Of a DNA stretch of 64,000 nt, positions 29,664 to 44,999 are shown piece after piece. The position numbers were made by a program, and so were the translations under genes. The stretch's first letter is position 1. Each line of letters begins with the position of its first letter. A model generated the notes under the pieces. That model was given only the letters and a program-made list of their open reading frames with translations, was not told the DNA's origin and did no database searches. The stretch covers positions 434,001-498,000 of the forward strand of contig NC_135201.1 of the NCBI RefSeq assembly GCF_050948175.1. Direction: 5' to 3'. Source of the DNA: Xylocopa sonorina. Lineage: Eukaryota; Arthropoda; Insecta; Hymenoptera; Apidae.

Positions 29664-32600
29664 TTGCAATGAATATTATATCTTATCATGAATCATAGAA
29701 ATGAGATGCGATATCGCGTTTTAAGGAGCTTTAGAATTCTGTTGCTACGATACGTAGACATCTGCAAACGCTATTTCCTAGCAGGGAAGTGTCGCATTTA
29801 CATTCATTTGAAGCGTAGACGAGGAATACATAGTACTTCGCAATGAATATTATATCTTATCATGAAACATAGAAATGAGATGCGATATCGCGTTTTAAGA
29901 GGCCTTAGAACTCTACTGCTTCCATAAGTAGACACCTGCAATCGCTATTTCCTAGCAAGGAAGTGTCGCATTTACATTCATTTGAAGCGTAGACGAGGAA
30001 TACATAGTACTTCACAATGAATATTATATCTTATCATGAAACATAGAAATGAGATGCGATATCGCGTTTTAAGAATCATAACAACTCTATTGCTACGATA
30101 CGTAGAAATCTGCAAACGCTATTTCCTTGCATGGAAGAGTCGCATTTACATTCCTTTGAAGTGAATACGAGAGGTATTCATCAGACATCGCAATGAATAT
30201 TATATCTTATCATGAAACATAGAAATGAGATGCGATATCGCGTTTTAAGAAGCATTACAACTCTATTGCTACGATACGTAGACATCTGCAAACGCTATTT
30301 CCTAGCAAGGAAGTGTCGCATTTACATTCATTTGAAGCGTAGACGAGGAATACATAGTACTTCGCAATGAATATTATATCTTATCATGAATCATAGAAAT
30401 GAGATGCGATATCGCGTTTTAAGAAGCCTTAGAACTCTACTGCTTCCATAAGTAGACACCTGCAATCGCTATTTCCTAGCAAGGAAGTGTCGCATTTACA
30501 TTCATTTGAAGCGTAGACGAGGAATACATAGCACTTCGCAATGAATATTATATCTTATCATGAATCATAGAAATGAGATGCGATATCGCGTTTTAAGAAG
30601 CCTTAGAACTCTACTGCTTCCATAACTAGACAACTGCAATCGCTATTTCCTAGCAAGGAAGTGTCGCATTTACATTCATTTGAAGCGTAGATGAGGAATA
30701 CATAGTACTTCGCAATGAATATTGTGTCTTATCATGAAACATAGAAGTGAGATGCGATATCGCGTTTTAAGAAGCATTACAACTCTATTACTACGATACG
30801 TAGACATCTGCAAACGCTATTTCCTAGCAAGGAAGTGTCTCATTTACATTCATTTGAAGCGCAGACGAGGAATACAGAACGTTTCCCAATGAATATTATA
30901 TCTTATCTTGAAACATAGAAATGAGATGCGATATCGCGTTTTAAGAAGCATTACAACTCTATTGCTACGACACGTAGACATCTGCAAACGCTATTTCCTA
31001 GCAAGGAAGTGTCGCATTTACATTCTTTTGAAGTGAATACGAGGTATACAAGAGACTTCGCAATGAATATTGTATCTTATCATGAAACATAGAAATGAGA
31101 TGCGATATCGCGTTTTAAGAAGCATTACAACTCTATTGCTACGATACGTAGACATCTGCAAACGCTATTTCCTAGCAAGGAAGTGTCGCATTTACATTCA
31201 TTTGAAGCGTAGACGAGGAATACATAGTACTTCGCAATGAATATTGTGTCCTATCATGAAACATAGAAATGAGATGCGATATCGCGTTTTAAGAAGCATT
31301 ACAACTCTATTGTTACGATACGCAGACATCTGCAAACGCTATTTCCTAGCAAGGAAGTGTCGCATTTACATTCATTTGAAGCGTAGACGAGGAATACATA
31401 GTACTTCGCAATGAATATTGTGTCCTATCATGAAACATAGAAATGAGATGCGATATCGCGTTTTAAGAAGCATTACAACTCTATTGTTACGATACGTAGA
31501 CATCTGCAAACGCTATTTCCTAGCAAGGAAGTGTCGCATTTACATTCATTTGAAGCGTAGACGAGGAATACATAACGCTTCGTAATGAATATTATATCTT
31601 GTCTTGAAACATAGAAATGAGATGCGATATCGTGTTTTAAGAAGCATTACAACTCTATTGCTACGATACGTAGACATCTGCAAACGCTATTTCCTAGCAA
31701 GGAAGTGTCGCATTTACATTCATTTGAAGCGTAGACGAGGAATACATAGCACTTCGCAATGAATATTATATCTTATCATGAATCATAGAAATGAGATGCG
31801 ATATCGCGTTTTAAGAAGCCTTAGAACTCTACTGCTTCCATAACTAGACAACTGCCATCGCTATTTCCTAGCAAGGAAGTGTCGCATTTACATTCATTTG
31901 AAGCGTAGACGAGGAATACATAGTACTTCGCAATGAATATTGTGTCTTATCATGAAACATAGAAGTGAGATGCGAGATCGCGTTTTAAGAAGCATTACAA
32001 CTCTATTGCTACAATACGTAGACATCTGCAAACGCTATTTCCTAGCAAGGAAGTGTCGCATTTACATTCATTTGATGCGTAGACGAGGAATATATAGTAC
32101 TTCGCAATGAATATTGTGTCCTATCATGAAACATAGAAATGAGATGCGATATCGCGTTTTAAGAATATTACAACTCTATTGCTAAGATACGTAGACATCT
32201 GCAAACGCTATTTCCTAGCAAGGGATGTCGCATTTACATTCATTTGAAGCGAAGAAGAGGAATACATAGTACTTCGCAATGAATATTGTGTCTTATCATG
32301 AGACATAGAAGTGAGATGCGATATCGCGTTTTAAGAAGCATTACAACTCTATTGCTACGATACGTAGACATCTGCAAACGCTATTTCCTAGCAAGGAAGT
32401 GTCGCATTTACATTCTTTTGAAGTGAATACGAGGTATACAAGAGACTTCGCAATAAATATTATATCTTATCATGAATCATAGAAATGAGATGCGATATCG
32501 CGTTTTAAGAAGCCTTAGAACTCTACTGCTTCCATAAGTAGACACCTGCAATCGCTATTTCCTAGCAAGGAAGTGTCGCATTTACATTCATTTGAAGCAG

Positions 32601-35600
32601 AGGCGAGGAATACATAGTACTTCGCAATGAATATTGTGTCCTATCATGAAACATAGAAATGAGATGCGATATCGCGTTTTAAGAAGCCTTAGAACTCTAC
32701 TGTTTCCATAACTAGACAACTGCAATCGCTATTTCCTAGCAAGGAAGTGTCGCATTTACATTCATTTGAAGCGTAGACGAGGAATACATAGTACTCCGCA
32801 ATGAATATTGTGTCTTATCATGAAACATAGAAGTGAGATGCGATATCGCGTTTTAAGAAGCAGTACAACTCTATTGCTACAATACGTAGACATCTGCAAA
32901 CGCTATTTCCTAGCAAGGAAGTGTCGCATTTACATTCATTTGAAGCGTAGACGAGGAACACATAGTACTTCGCAATGAACATTATATCTTATCATGAAAC
33001 ATAGAAATGAGATGCGATGTCGCGGTTTAAGAAGCTTTAGAACTCTATTGCTTCCATACGTAGACACCTGCAATCGCTATTTCCTAGCAAGGAAGTGTCG
33101 CATTTACATTCATTTCAAGCGTAGACGAGGAATACATAACGCTTCGTAATGAATATTATATCTTGTCTTGAAACATAGAAATGAGATGCGATATCGTGTT
33201 TTAAGAAGCATTACAACTCTATTGCTACGATACGTAGACATCTGCAAACGCTATTTCCTAGCAAGGAAGTGTCGCATTTACATTCTTTTGAAGTGAATAC
33301 GAGGTATACAAGAGACTTCGCAATAAATATTATATCTTATCATGAATCATAGAAATGAGATGCGATATCGCGTTTTAAGAAGCCTTAGGACTCTACTGCT
33401 TCCATAAGTAGACACCTGCAATCGCTATTTCCTAGCAAGGAAGTGTCGCATTTACATTCATTTGAAGCAGAGACAAGGAATACATAGTACTTCGCAATGA
33501 ATATTGTGTCCTATCATGAAACATAGAAATGAGATGCGATATCGCGTTTTAAGAAGCATTACAACTCTATTGTTACGATACGTAGACATCTGCAAACGCT
33601 ATTTCCTAGCAAGGAAGTGTCGCATTTACATTCATTTGAAGCATAGACGAGGAATACATAACGCTTCGTAATGAATATTATATCTTGTCTTGAAACATAG
33701 AAATGAGATGCGATATCGTGTTTTAAGAAGCATTACAACTCTATTGCTACGATACGTAGACATCTGCTAGCGCTATTTCCTAGAAAGGAAGTGTCGCATT
33801 TACATTCATTTGAAGTGTAGACGAGGAATACATAACACTTCGCAATGAATATTATATCTTATCATGAATCATAGAAATGAGATGCGATATCGCGTTTTAA
33901 GGAGCTTTAGAATTCTGTTGCTACGATACGTAGACATCTGCAAACGCTATTTCCTAGCAGGGAAGTGTCGCATTTACATTCATTTGAAGCGTAGACGAGG
34001 AATACATAGTACTTCGCAATGAATATTATATCTTATCATGAAACATAGAAATGAGATGCGATATCGCGTTTTAAGAGGCCTTAGAACTCTACTGCTTCCA
34101 TAAGTAGACACCTGCAATCGCTATTTCCTAGCAAGGAAGTGTCGCATTTACATTCATTTGAAGCGTAGACGAGGAATACATAGTACTTCACAATGAATAT
34201 TATATCTTATCATGAAACATAGAAATGAGATGCGATATCGCGTTTTAAGAATCATAACAACTCTATTGCTACGATACGTAGAAATCTGCAAACGCTATTT
34301 CCTTGCATGGAAGAGTCGCATTTACATTCCTTTGAAGTGAATACGAGAGGTATTCATCAGACATCGCAATGAATATTATATCTTATCATGAAACATAGAA
34401 ATGAGATGCGATATCGCGTTTTAAGAAGCATTACAACTCTATTGCTACGATACGTAGACATCTGCAAACGCTATTTCCTAGCAAGGAAGTGTCGCATTTA
34501 CATTCATTTGAAGCGTAGACGAGGAATACATAGTACTTCGCAATGAATATTATATCTTATCATGAATCATAGAAATGAGATGCGATATCGCGTTTTAAGA
34601 AGCCTTAGAACTCTACTGCTTCCATAAGTAGACACCTGCAATCGCTATTTCCTAGCAAGGAAGTGTCGCATTTACATTCATTTGAAGCGTAGACGAGGAA
34701 TACATAGCACTTCGCAATGAATATTATATCTTATCATGAATCATAGAAATGAGATGCGATATCGCGTTTTAAGAAGCCTTAGAACTCTACTGCTTCCATA
34801 ACTAGACAACTGCAATCGCTATTTCCTAGCAAGGAAGTGTCGCATTTACATTCATTTGAAGCGTAGATGAGGAATACATAGTACTTCGCAATGAATATTG
34901 TGTCTTATCATGAAACATAGAAGTGAGATGCGATATCGCGTTTTAAGAAGCATTACAACTCTATTACTACGATACGTAGACATCTGCAAACGCTATTTCC
35001 TAGCAAGGAAGTGTCTCATTTACATTCATTTGAAGCGCAGACGAGGAATACAGAACGTTTCCCAATGAATATTATATCTTATCTTGAAACATAGAAATGA
35101 GATGCGATATCGCGTTTTAAGAAGCATTACAACTCTATTGCTACGACACGTAGACATCTGCAAACGCTATTTCCTAGCAAGGAAGTGTCGCATTTACATT
35201 CTTTTGAAGTGAATACGAGGTATACAAGAGACTTCGCAATGAATATTGTATCTTATCATGAAACATAGAAATGAGATGCGATATCGCGTTTTAAGAAGCA
35301 TTACAACTCTATTGCTACGATACGTAGACATCTGCAAACGCTATTTCCTAGCAAGGAAGTGTCGCATTTACATTCATTTGAAGCGTAGACGAGGAATACA
35401 TAGTACTTCGCAATGAATATTGTGTCCTATCATGAAACATAGAAATGAGATGCGATATCGCGTTTTAAGAAGCATTACAACTCTATTGTTACGATACGCA
35501 GACATCTGCAAACGCTATTTCCTAGCAAGGAAGTGTCGCATTTACATTCATTTGAAGCGTAGACGAGGAATACATAGTACTTCGCAATGAATATTGTGTC

Positions 35601-38600
35601 CTATCATGAAACATAGAAATGAGATGCGATATCGCGTTTTAAGAAGCATTACAACTCTATTGTTACGATACGTAGACATCTGCAAACGCTATTTCCTAGC
35701 AAGGAAGTGTCGCATTTACATTCATTTGAAGCGTAGACGAGGAATACATAACGCTTCGTAATGAATATTATATCTTGTCTTGAAACATAGAAATGAGATG
35801 CGATATCGTGTTTTAAGAAGCATTACAACTCTATTGCTACGATACGTAGACATCTGCAAACGCTATTTCCTAGCAAGGAAGTGTCGCATTTACATTCATT
35901 TGAAGCGTAGACGAGGAATACATAGCACTTCGCAATGAATATTATATCTTATCATGAATCATAGAAATGAGATGCGATATCGCGTTTTAAGAAGCCTTAG
36001 AACTCTACTGCTTCCATAACTAGACAACTGCCATCGCTATTTCCTAGCAAGGAAGTGTCGCATTTACATTCATTTGAAGCGTAGACGAGGAATACATAGT
36101 ACTTCGCAATGAATATTGTGTCTTATCATGAAACATAGAAGTGAGATGCGAGATCGCGTTTTAAGAAGCATTACAACTCTATTGCTACAATACGTAGACA
36201 TCTGCAAACGCTATTTCCTAGCAAGGAAGTGTCGCATTTACATTCATTTGATGCGTAGACGAGGAATACATAGTACTTCGCAATGAATATTGTGTCCTAT
36301 CATGAAACATAGAAATGAGATGCGATATCGCGTTTTAAGAATATTACAACTCTATTGCTAAGATACGTAGACATCTGCAAACGCTATTTCCTAGCAAGGG
36401 ATGTCGCATTTACATTCATTTGAAGCGAAGAAGAGGAATACATAGTACTTCGCAATGAATATTGTGTCTTATCATGAGACATAGAAGTGAGATGCGATAT
36501 CGCGTTTTAAGAAGCATTACAACTCTATTGCTACGATACGTAGACATCTGCAAACGCTATTTCCTAGCAAGGAAGTGTCGCATTTACATTCTTTTGAAGT
36601 GAATACGAGGTATACAAGAGACTTCGCAATAAATATTATATCTTATCATGAATCATAGAAATGAGATGCGATATCGCGTTTTAAGAAGCCTTAGAACTCT
36701 ACTGCTTCCATAAGTAGACACCTGCAATCGCTATTTCCTAGCAAGGAAGTGTCGCATTTACATTCATTTGAAGCAGAGGCGAGGAATACATAGTACTTCG
36801 CAATGAATATTGTGTCCTATCATGAAACATAGAAATGAGATGCGATATCGCGTTTTAAGAAGCCTTAGAACTCTACTGTTTCCATAACTAGACAACTGCA
36901 ATCGCTATTTCCTAGCAAGGAAGTGTCGCATTTACATTCATTTGAAGCGTAGACGAGGAATACATAGTACTCCGCAATGAATATTGTGTCTTATCATGAA
37001 ACATAGAAGTGAGATGCGATATCGCGTTTTAAGAAGCAGTACAACTCTATTGCTACAATACGTAGACATCTGCAAACGCTATTTCCTAGCAAGGAAGTGT
37101 CGCATTTACATTCATTTGAAGCGTAGACGAGGAACACATAGTACTTCGCAATGAACATTATATCTTATCATGAAACATAGAAATGAGATGCGATGTCGCG
37201 GTTTAAGAAGCTTTAGAACTCTATTGCTTCCATACGTAGACACCTGCAATCGCTATTTCCTAGCAAGGAAGTGTCGCATTTACATTCATTTCAAGCGTAG
37301 ACGAGGAATACATAACGCTTCGTAATGAATATTATATCTTGTCTTGAAACATAGAAATGAGATGCGATATCGTGTTTTAAGAAGCATTACAACTCTATTG
37401 CTACGATACGTAGACATCTGCAAACGCTATTTCCTAGCAAGGAAGTGTCGCATTTACATTCTTTTGAAGTGAATACGAGGTATACAAGAGACTTCGCAAT
37501 AAATATTATATCTTATCATGAATCATAGAAATGAGATGCGATATCGCGTTTTAAGAAGCCTTAGGACTCTACTGCTTCCATAAGTAGACACCTGCAATCG
37601 CTATTTCCTAGCAAGGAAGTGTCGCATTTACATTCATTTGAAGCAGAGACAAGGAATACATAGTACTTCGCAATGAATATTGTGTCCTATCATGAAACAT
37701 AGAAATGAGATGCGATATCGCGTTTTAAGAAGCATTACAACTCTATTGTTACGATACGTAGACATCTGCAAACGCTATTTCCTAGCAAGGAAGTGTCGCA
37801 TTTACATTCATTTGAAGCATAGACGAGGAATACATAACGCTTCGTAATGAATATTATATCTTGTCTTGAAACATAGAAATGAGATGCGATATCGTGTTTT
37901 AAGAAGCATTACAACTCTATTGCTACGATACGTAGACATCTGCTAGCGCTATTTCCTAGAAAGGAAGTGTCGCATTTACATTCATTTGAAGTGTAGACGA
38001 GGAATACATAACACTTCGCAATGAATATTATATCTTATCATGAATCATAGAAATGAGATGCGATATCGCGTTTTAAGGAGCTTTAGAATTCTGTTGCTAC
38101 GATACGTAGACATCTGCAAACGCTATTTCCTAGCAGGGAAGTGTCGCATTTACATTCATTTGAAGCGTAGACGAGGAATACATTGTACTTCGCAATGAAT
38201 ATTATATCTTATCATGAAACATAGAAATGAGATGCGATATCGCGTTTTAAGAGGCCTTAGAACTCTACTGCTTCCATAAGTAGACACCTGCAATCGCTAT
38301 TTCCTAGCAAGGAAGTGTCGCATTTACATTCATTTGAAGCGTAGACGAGGAATACATAGTACTTCACAATGAATATTATATCTTATCATGAAACATAGAA
38401 ATGAGATGCGATATCGCGTTTTAAGAATCTTAACAACTCTATTGCTACGATACGTAGAAATCTGCAAACGCTATTTCCTTGCATGGAAGAGTCGGATTTA
38501 CATTCCTTTGAAGTGAATACGAGAGGTATTCATGAGACATCGCAATGAATATTATATCTTATCATGAAACATAGAAATGAGATGCGATATCGCGTTTTAA

Positions 38601-39790
38601 GAAGCATTACAACTCTATTGCTGCGATACGTAGACATCTGCAAACGCTATTTCCTAGCAAGGAAGTGTCGCATTTACATTCATTTGAAGCGTAGACGAGG
38701 AATACATAGTACTTCGCAATGAATATTATATCTTATCATGAATCATAGAAATGAGATGCGATATCGCGTTTTAAGAAGCCTTAGAACTCTACTGCTTCCA
38801 TAAGTAGACACCTGCAATCGCTATTTCCTAGCAAGGAAGTGTCGCATTTACATTCATTTGAAGCGTAGACGAGGAATACATAGCACTTCGCAATGAATAT
38901 TATATCTTATCATGAATCATAGAAATGATATGCGATATCGCGTTTTAAGAAGCCTTAGAACTCTACTGCTTCCATAACTAGAAAACTGCAATCGCTATTT
39001 CCTAGCAAGGAAGTGTCGCATTTACATTCATTTGAAGCGTAGACGAGGAATACATAGTACTTCGCAATGAATATTGTGTCTTATCATGAAACATAGAAGT
39101 GAGATGCGATATCGCGTTTTAAGAAGCATTACAACTCTATTACTACGATACGTAGACATCTGCAAACGCTATTTCCTAGCAAGGAAGTGTCTCATTTACA
39201 TTCATTTGAAGCGCAGACGAGGAATACAGAACGCTTCCCAATGAATATTATATCTTATCTTGAAACATAGAAATGAGATGCGATATCGCGTTTTAAGAAG
39301 CATTACAACTCTATTGCTACGACACGTAGACATCTGCAAACGCTATTTCCTAGCAAGGAAGTGTCACATTTACATTCTTTTGAAGTGAATACGAGGTATA
39401 CAAGAGACTTCGCAATGAATATTGTATCTTATCATGAAACATAGAAATGAGATGCGATATCGCGTTTTAAGAAGCATTACAACTCTATTGCTACGATACG
39501 TAGACATCTGCAAACGCTATTTCCTTGCAAGGAAGTGTCGCATTTACATTCATTTGAAGCGTAGACGAGGAATACATAGTACTTCGCAATGAATATTGTG
39601 TCCTATCATGAAACATAGAAATGAGATGCGATATCGCGTTTTAAGAAGCATTACAACTCTATTGTTACGATACGCAGACATCTGCAAACGCTATTTCCTA
39701 GCAAGGAAGTGTCGCATTTACATTCATTTGAAGCGTAGACGAGGAATACATAGTACATCGCAATGAATATTGTGTCCTATCATGAAACAT
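29664..39790 (+). repeat. Higher-order repeat block II, 24 monomers per unit (4,176 bp), about 2.4 copies
   Basis: Unit 1 is about 29664-33839, unit 2 about 33840-38015 and a partial third unit about 38016-39790. The 176-bp monomer with 'gagagg' lies at 30169, 34345 and 38521, exactly 4,176 apart. The 'gtagatgagg' variant lies near 30687 and 34863. Units 1 and 2 are nearly identical; the clearest difference is 'gaatatatag' near 32088 against 'gaatacatag' near 36264. Unit 3 differs more: 'cattgtac' near 38183, 'aatcttaac' near 38427, 'gtcggattt' near 38493 and 'aaatgatatg' near 38927. It loses alignment near 39790. Confidence 0.9.
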
Positions 39791-42690
39791 AGAAATGAGA
39801 TGCGATATCGCGTTTTAAGAATATTACAACTCTATTGCTACGATACGTAGACATCTGCAAACGCTATTTCCTAGCAAGGAAGTGTCGCATTTACATTCAT
39901 TTGAAGCGAAGAAGAGGAATACATAGTACTTCGCAATGAATATTGTGTCTTATCATGAGACATAGAAGTGAGATGCGATATCGCGTTTTAAGAAGCATTA
40001 CAACTCTATTGCTACGATACGTGGACATCTGCAAACGCTATTTCCTAGCAAGGAAGTGTCGCATTTACATTCATTTGAAGCGTAGACGAGGAATACATAA
40101 CACTTCGCAATGAATATTATATCTTATCATGAATCATTGAAATGAGATGCGATATCGCGTTTTAAGAAGCTTCAGAACTCTATTGCTACGATACGTAGAC
40201 ATCTGCAAACGCTATTTCCTAGCAAGGAAGTGTCGCATTTACATTCATTTGAAGCGTAGACGAGGAACACATAGTACTTCGCAATGAATATTATATCTTA
40301 TCATGAAACATAGAAATGAGATGCGATGTCGCGGTTTAAGAAGCTATAGAACTCTATTGCTTCCATACGTAGACACCTGCAATCGCTATTTCCTAGCAAG
40401 GAAGTGTCGCATTTACATTCATTTCAAGCGTAGACGAGGAATACATAGTACTTCGCAATGAATATTGTATCTTATCATGAAACATAGAAATGAGATGCGA
40501 TATCGCGTTTTAAGAAGCCTTAGAACTCTACTGCTTCCATAACTAGACAACTGCCATCGCTATTTCCTAGCAAGGAAGTGTCGCATTTACATTCATTTGA
40601 AGCGTAGACGAGGAATACATAGTACTTCGCAATGAATATTATATCTTATCATGAAACATAGAAATGAGATGCGATATCGCGTTTTAAGAAGCCTTAGAAC
40701 TCTACTGCTTCCATAAGTAGACACCTGCAATCGCTATTTCCTAGCAAGGAAGTGTCGCATTTACATTCATTTGAAGCGTAGACGAGGAATACATAGTACT
40801 TCGCAATGAATATTGTGTCCTATCATGAAACATAGAAATGAGATGCGATATCGCATTTTAAGAAGCATTACAACTCTATTGTTACGATACGTAGACATCT
40901 GCAAACGCTATTTCCTAGCAAGGAAGTGTCGCATTTACATTCATTTGAAGCGTAGACGAGGAATACATAACGCTTCGTAATGAATATTATATCTTGTCTT
41001 GAAACATAGAAATGAGATGCGATATCGTGTTTTAAGAAGCATTACAACTCTATTGCTACGATACGTAGACATCTGCAAACGCTATTTCCTAGCAAGGAAG
41101 TGTCTCATTTACATTCATTTGAAGCGCAGACGAGGAATACAGAACGCTTCCCAATGAATATTATATCTTATCTTGAAACATAGAAATGAGATGCGATATC
41201 GCGTTTTAAGAAGCATTACAACTCTATTGCTACGACACGTAGACATCTGCAAACGCTATTTCCTAGCAAGGAAGTGTCGCATTTACATTCTTTTGAAGTG
41301 AATACGAGGTATACAAGAGACTTCGCAATGAATATTGTATCTTATCATGAAACATAGAAATGAGATGCGATATCGCGTTTTAAGAAGCATTACAACTCTA
41401 TTGCTACGATACGTAGACATCTGCAAACGCTATTTCCTAGCAAGGAAGTGTCGCATTTACATTCATTTGAAGCGTAGACGAGGAATACATAGTACTTCGC
41501 AATGAATATTGTGTCCTATCATGAAACATAGAAATGAGATGCGATATCGCGTTTTAAGAAGCATTACAACTCTATTGTTACGATACGCAGACATCTGCAA
41601 ACGCTATTTCCTAGCAAGGAAGTGTCGCATTTACATTCATTTGAAGCGTAGACGAGGAATACATAGTACTTCGCAATGAATATTGTGTCCTATCATGAAA
41701 CATAGAAATGAGATGCGATATCGCGTTTTAAGAATATTACAACTCTATTGCTACGATACGTAGACATCTGCAAACGCTATTTCCTAGCAAGGAAGTGTCG
41801 CATTTACATTCATTTGAAGCGAAGAAGAGGAATACATAGTACTTCGCAATGAATATTGTGTCTTATCATGAGACATAGAAGTGAGATGCGATATCGCGTT
41901 TTAAGAAGCATTACAACTCTATTGCTACGATACGTGGACATCTGCAAACGCTATTTCCTAGCAAGGAAGTGTCGCATTTACATTCATTTGAAGCGTAGAC
42001 GAGGAATACATAACACTTCGCAATGAATATTATATCTTATCATGAATCATTGAAATGAGATGCGATATCGCGTTTTAAGAAGCTTCAGAACTCTATTGCT
42101 ACGATACGTAGACATCTGCAAACGCTATTTCCTAGCAAGGAAGTGTCACATTTACATTCATTTGAAGCGTAGACGAGGAACACATAGTACTTCGCAGTGA
42201 ATATTATATCTTATCATGAAACATAGAAATGAGATGCGATGTCGCGGTTTAAGAAGCTATAGAACTCTATTGCTTCCATACGTAGACACCTGCAATCGCT
42301 ATTTCCTAGCAAGGAAGTGTCGCATTGACATTCATTTCAAGCGTAGACGAGGAATACATAGTACTTCGCAATGAATATTGTATCTTATCATGAAACATAG
42401 AAATGAGATGCGATATCGCGTTTTAAGAAGCCTTAGAACTCTACTGCTTCCATAACTAGACAACTGCCATCGCTATTTCCTAGCAAGGAAGTGTCGCATT
42501 TACATTCATTTGAAGCGTAGACGAGGAATACATAGTACTTCGCAATGAATATTATATCTTATCATGAAACATAGAAATGAGATGCGATATCGCGTTTTAA
42601 GAAGCCTTAGAACTCTACTGCTTCCATAAGTAGACACCTGCAATCGCCATTTCCTAGCAAGGAAGTGTCGCATTTACATTCATTTCAAGC
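39150..42690 (+). repeat. 11-monomer local duplication (period 1,913 bp)
   Basis: 39150-40775 matches 41063-42688 at shift 1,913 bp (11 x 174 minus one base). The 'gaagcttcag' monomer lies at 40166 and 42079, and the one-base-deleted 'aagaatattac' monomer near 39817 and 41730. Its deletion accounts for the missing base in the period. Confidence 0.85.
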
Positions 42691-43880
42691 GTAGACGAGG
42701 AATACATAACGCTTCGTAATGAATATTATATCTTGTCTTGAAACATAGAAATGAGATGCGATATCGTGTTTTAAGAAGCATTACAACTCTATTGCTACGA
42801 TACGTAGACATCTGCAAACGCTATTTCCTAGCAAGGAAGTGTCGCATTTACATTCTTTTGAAGTGAATACGAGGTATACAAGAGACTTCGCAATAAATAT
42901 TATATCTTATCATGAATCATAGAAATGAGATGCGATATCGCGTTTTAAGAAGCCTTAGGACTCTACTGCTTCCATAAGTAGACACCTGCAATCGCTATTT
43001 CCTAGCAAGGAAGTGTCACATTTACATTCATTTGAAGCGTAGACGAGGAACACATAGTACTTCGCAGTGAATATTATATCTTATCATGAAACATAGAAAT
43101 GAGATGCGATGTCGCGGTTTAAGAAGCTATAGAACTCTATTGCTTCCATACGTAGACACCTGCAATCGCTATTTCCTAGCAAGGAAGTGTCGCATTGACA
43201 TTCATTTCAAGCGTAGACGAGGAATACATAGTACTTCGCAATGAATATTGTATCTTATCATGAAACATAGAAATGAGATGCGATATCGCGTTTTAAGAAG
43301 CCTTAGAACTCTACTGCTTCCATAACTAGACAACTGCCATCGCTATTTCCTAGCAAGGAAGTGTCGCATTTACATTCATTTGAAGCGTAGACGAGGAATA
43401 CATAGTACTTCGCAATGAATATTATATCTTATCATGAAACATAGAAATGAGATGCGATATCGCGTTTTAAGAAGCCTTAGAACTCTACTGCTTCCATAAG
43501 TAGACACCTGCAATCGCTATTTCCTAGCAAGGAAGTGTCGCATTTACATTCATTTCAAGCGTAGACGAGGAATACATAACGCTTCGTAATGAATATTATA
43601 TCTTGTCTTGAAACATAGAAATGAGATGCGATATCGTGTTTTAAGAAGCATTACAACTCTATTGCTACGATACGTAGACATCTGCAAACGCTATTTCCTA
43701 GCAAGGAAGTGTCGCATTTACATTCTTTTGAAGTGAATACGAGGTATACAAGAGATTTCGCAATAAATATTATATCTTATCATGAATCATAGAAATGAGA
43801 TGCGATATCGCGTTTTAAGAAGCCTTAGGACTCTACTGCTTCCATAAGTAGACACCTGCAATCGCTATTTCCTAGCAAGG
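42125..43880 (+). repeat. 5-monomer tandem duplication (period 870 bp)
   Basis: Two adjacent copies, about 42125-42994 and 42995-43880, offset by exactly 870 bp (5 x 174). They share the rare variants 'gtgtcacatttac' (42144 and 43014), 'cgcagtgaatatt' and 'cgcattgacattc' (about 42321 and 43191). The segment just to the right, about 43880-45000, matches 37600-38740 at shift 6,264 bp (36 monomers). Confidence 0.88.
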
Positions 43881-44999
43881 AAGTGTCGCATTTACATTCA
43901 TTTGAAGCAGAGACGAGGAATACATAGTACTTCGCAATGAATATTGTGTCCTATCATGAAACATAGAAATGAGATGCGATATCGCGTTTTAAAAAGCATT
44001 ACAACTCTATTGTTACGATACGTAGACATCTGCAAACGCTATTTCCTAGCAAGGAAGTGTCGCATTTACATTCATTTGAAGCATAGACGAGGAATACATA
44101 ACGCTTCGTAATGAATATTATATCTTGTCTTGAAACATAGAAATGAGATGCGATATCGTGTTTTAAGAAGCATTACAACTCTATTGCTACGATACGTAGA
44201 CATCTGCTAGCGCTATTTCCTAGAAAGGAAGTGTCGCATTTACATTCATTTGAAGTGTAGACGAGGAATACATAACACTTCGCAATGTATATTATATCTT
44301 ATCATGAATCATAGAAATGAGATGCGATATCGCGTTTTAAGGAGCTTTAGAATTCTGTTGCTACGATACGTAGACATCTGCAAACGCTATTTCCTAGCAG
44401 GGAAGTGTCGCATTTACATTCATTTGAAGCGTAGACGAGGAATACATAGTACTTCTTAATGAATATTATATCTTATCATGAAACATAGAAATGAGATGCG
44501 ATATCGCGTTTTAAGAGGCCTTAGAACTCTACTGCTTCCATAAGTAGACACCTGCAATCGCTATTTCCTAGCAAGGAAGTGTCGCATTTACATTCATTTG
44601 AAGCGTAGACGAGGAATACATAGTACTTCACAATGAATATTATATCTTATCATGAAACATAGAAATGAGATGCGATATCGCGTTTTAAGAATCTTAACAA
44701 CTCTATTGCTACGATACGTAGAAATCTGCAAACGCTATTTCCTTGCATGGAAGAGTCGCATTTACATTCCTTTGAAGTGAATACGAGAGGTATTCATGAG
44801 ACATCGCAATGAATATTATATCTTATCATGAAACATAGAAATGAGATGCGATATCGCGTTTTAAGAAGCATTACAACTCTATTGCTACGATACGTAGACA
44901 TCTGCAAACGCTATTTCCTAGCAAGGAAGTGTCGCATTTACATTCATTTGAAGCGTAGACGAGGAATACATAGTACTTCGCAATGAATATTATATCTTA

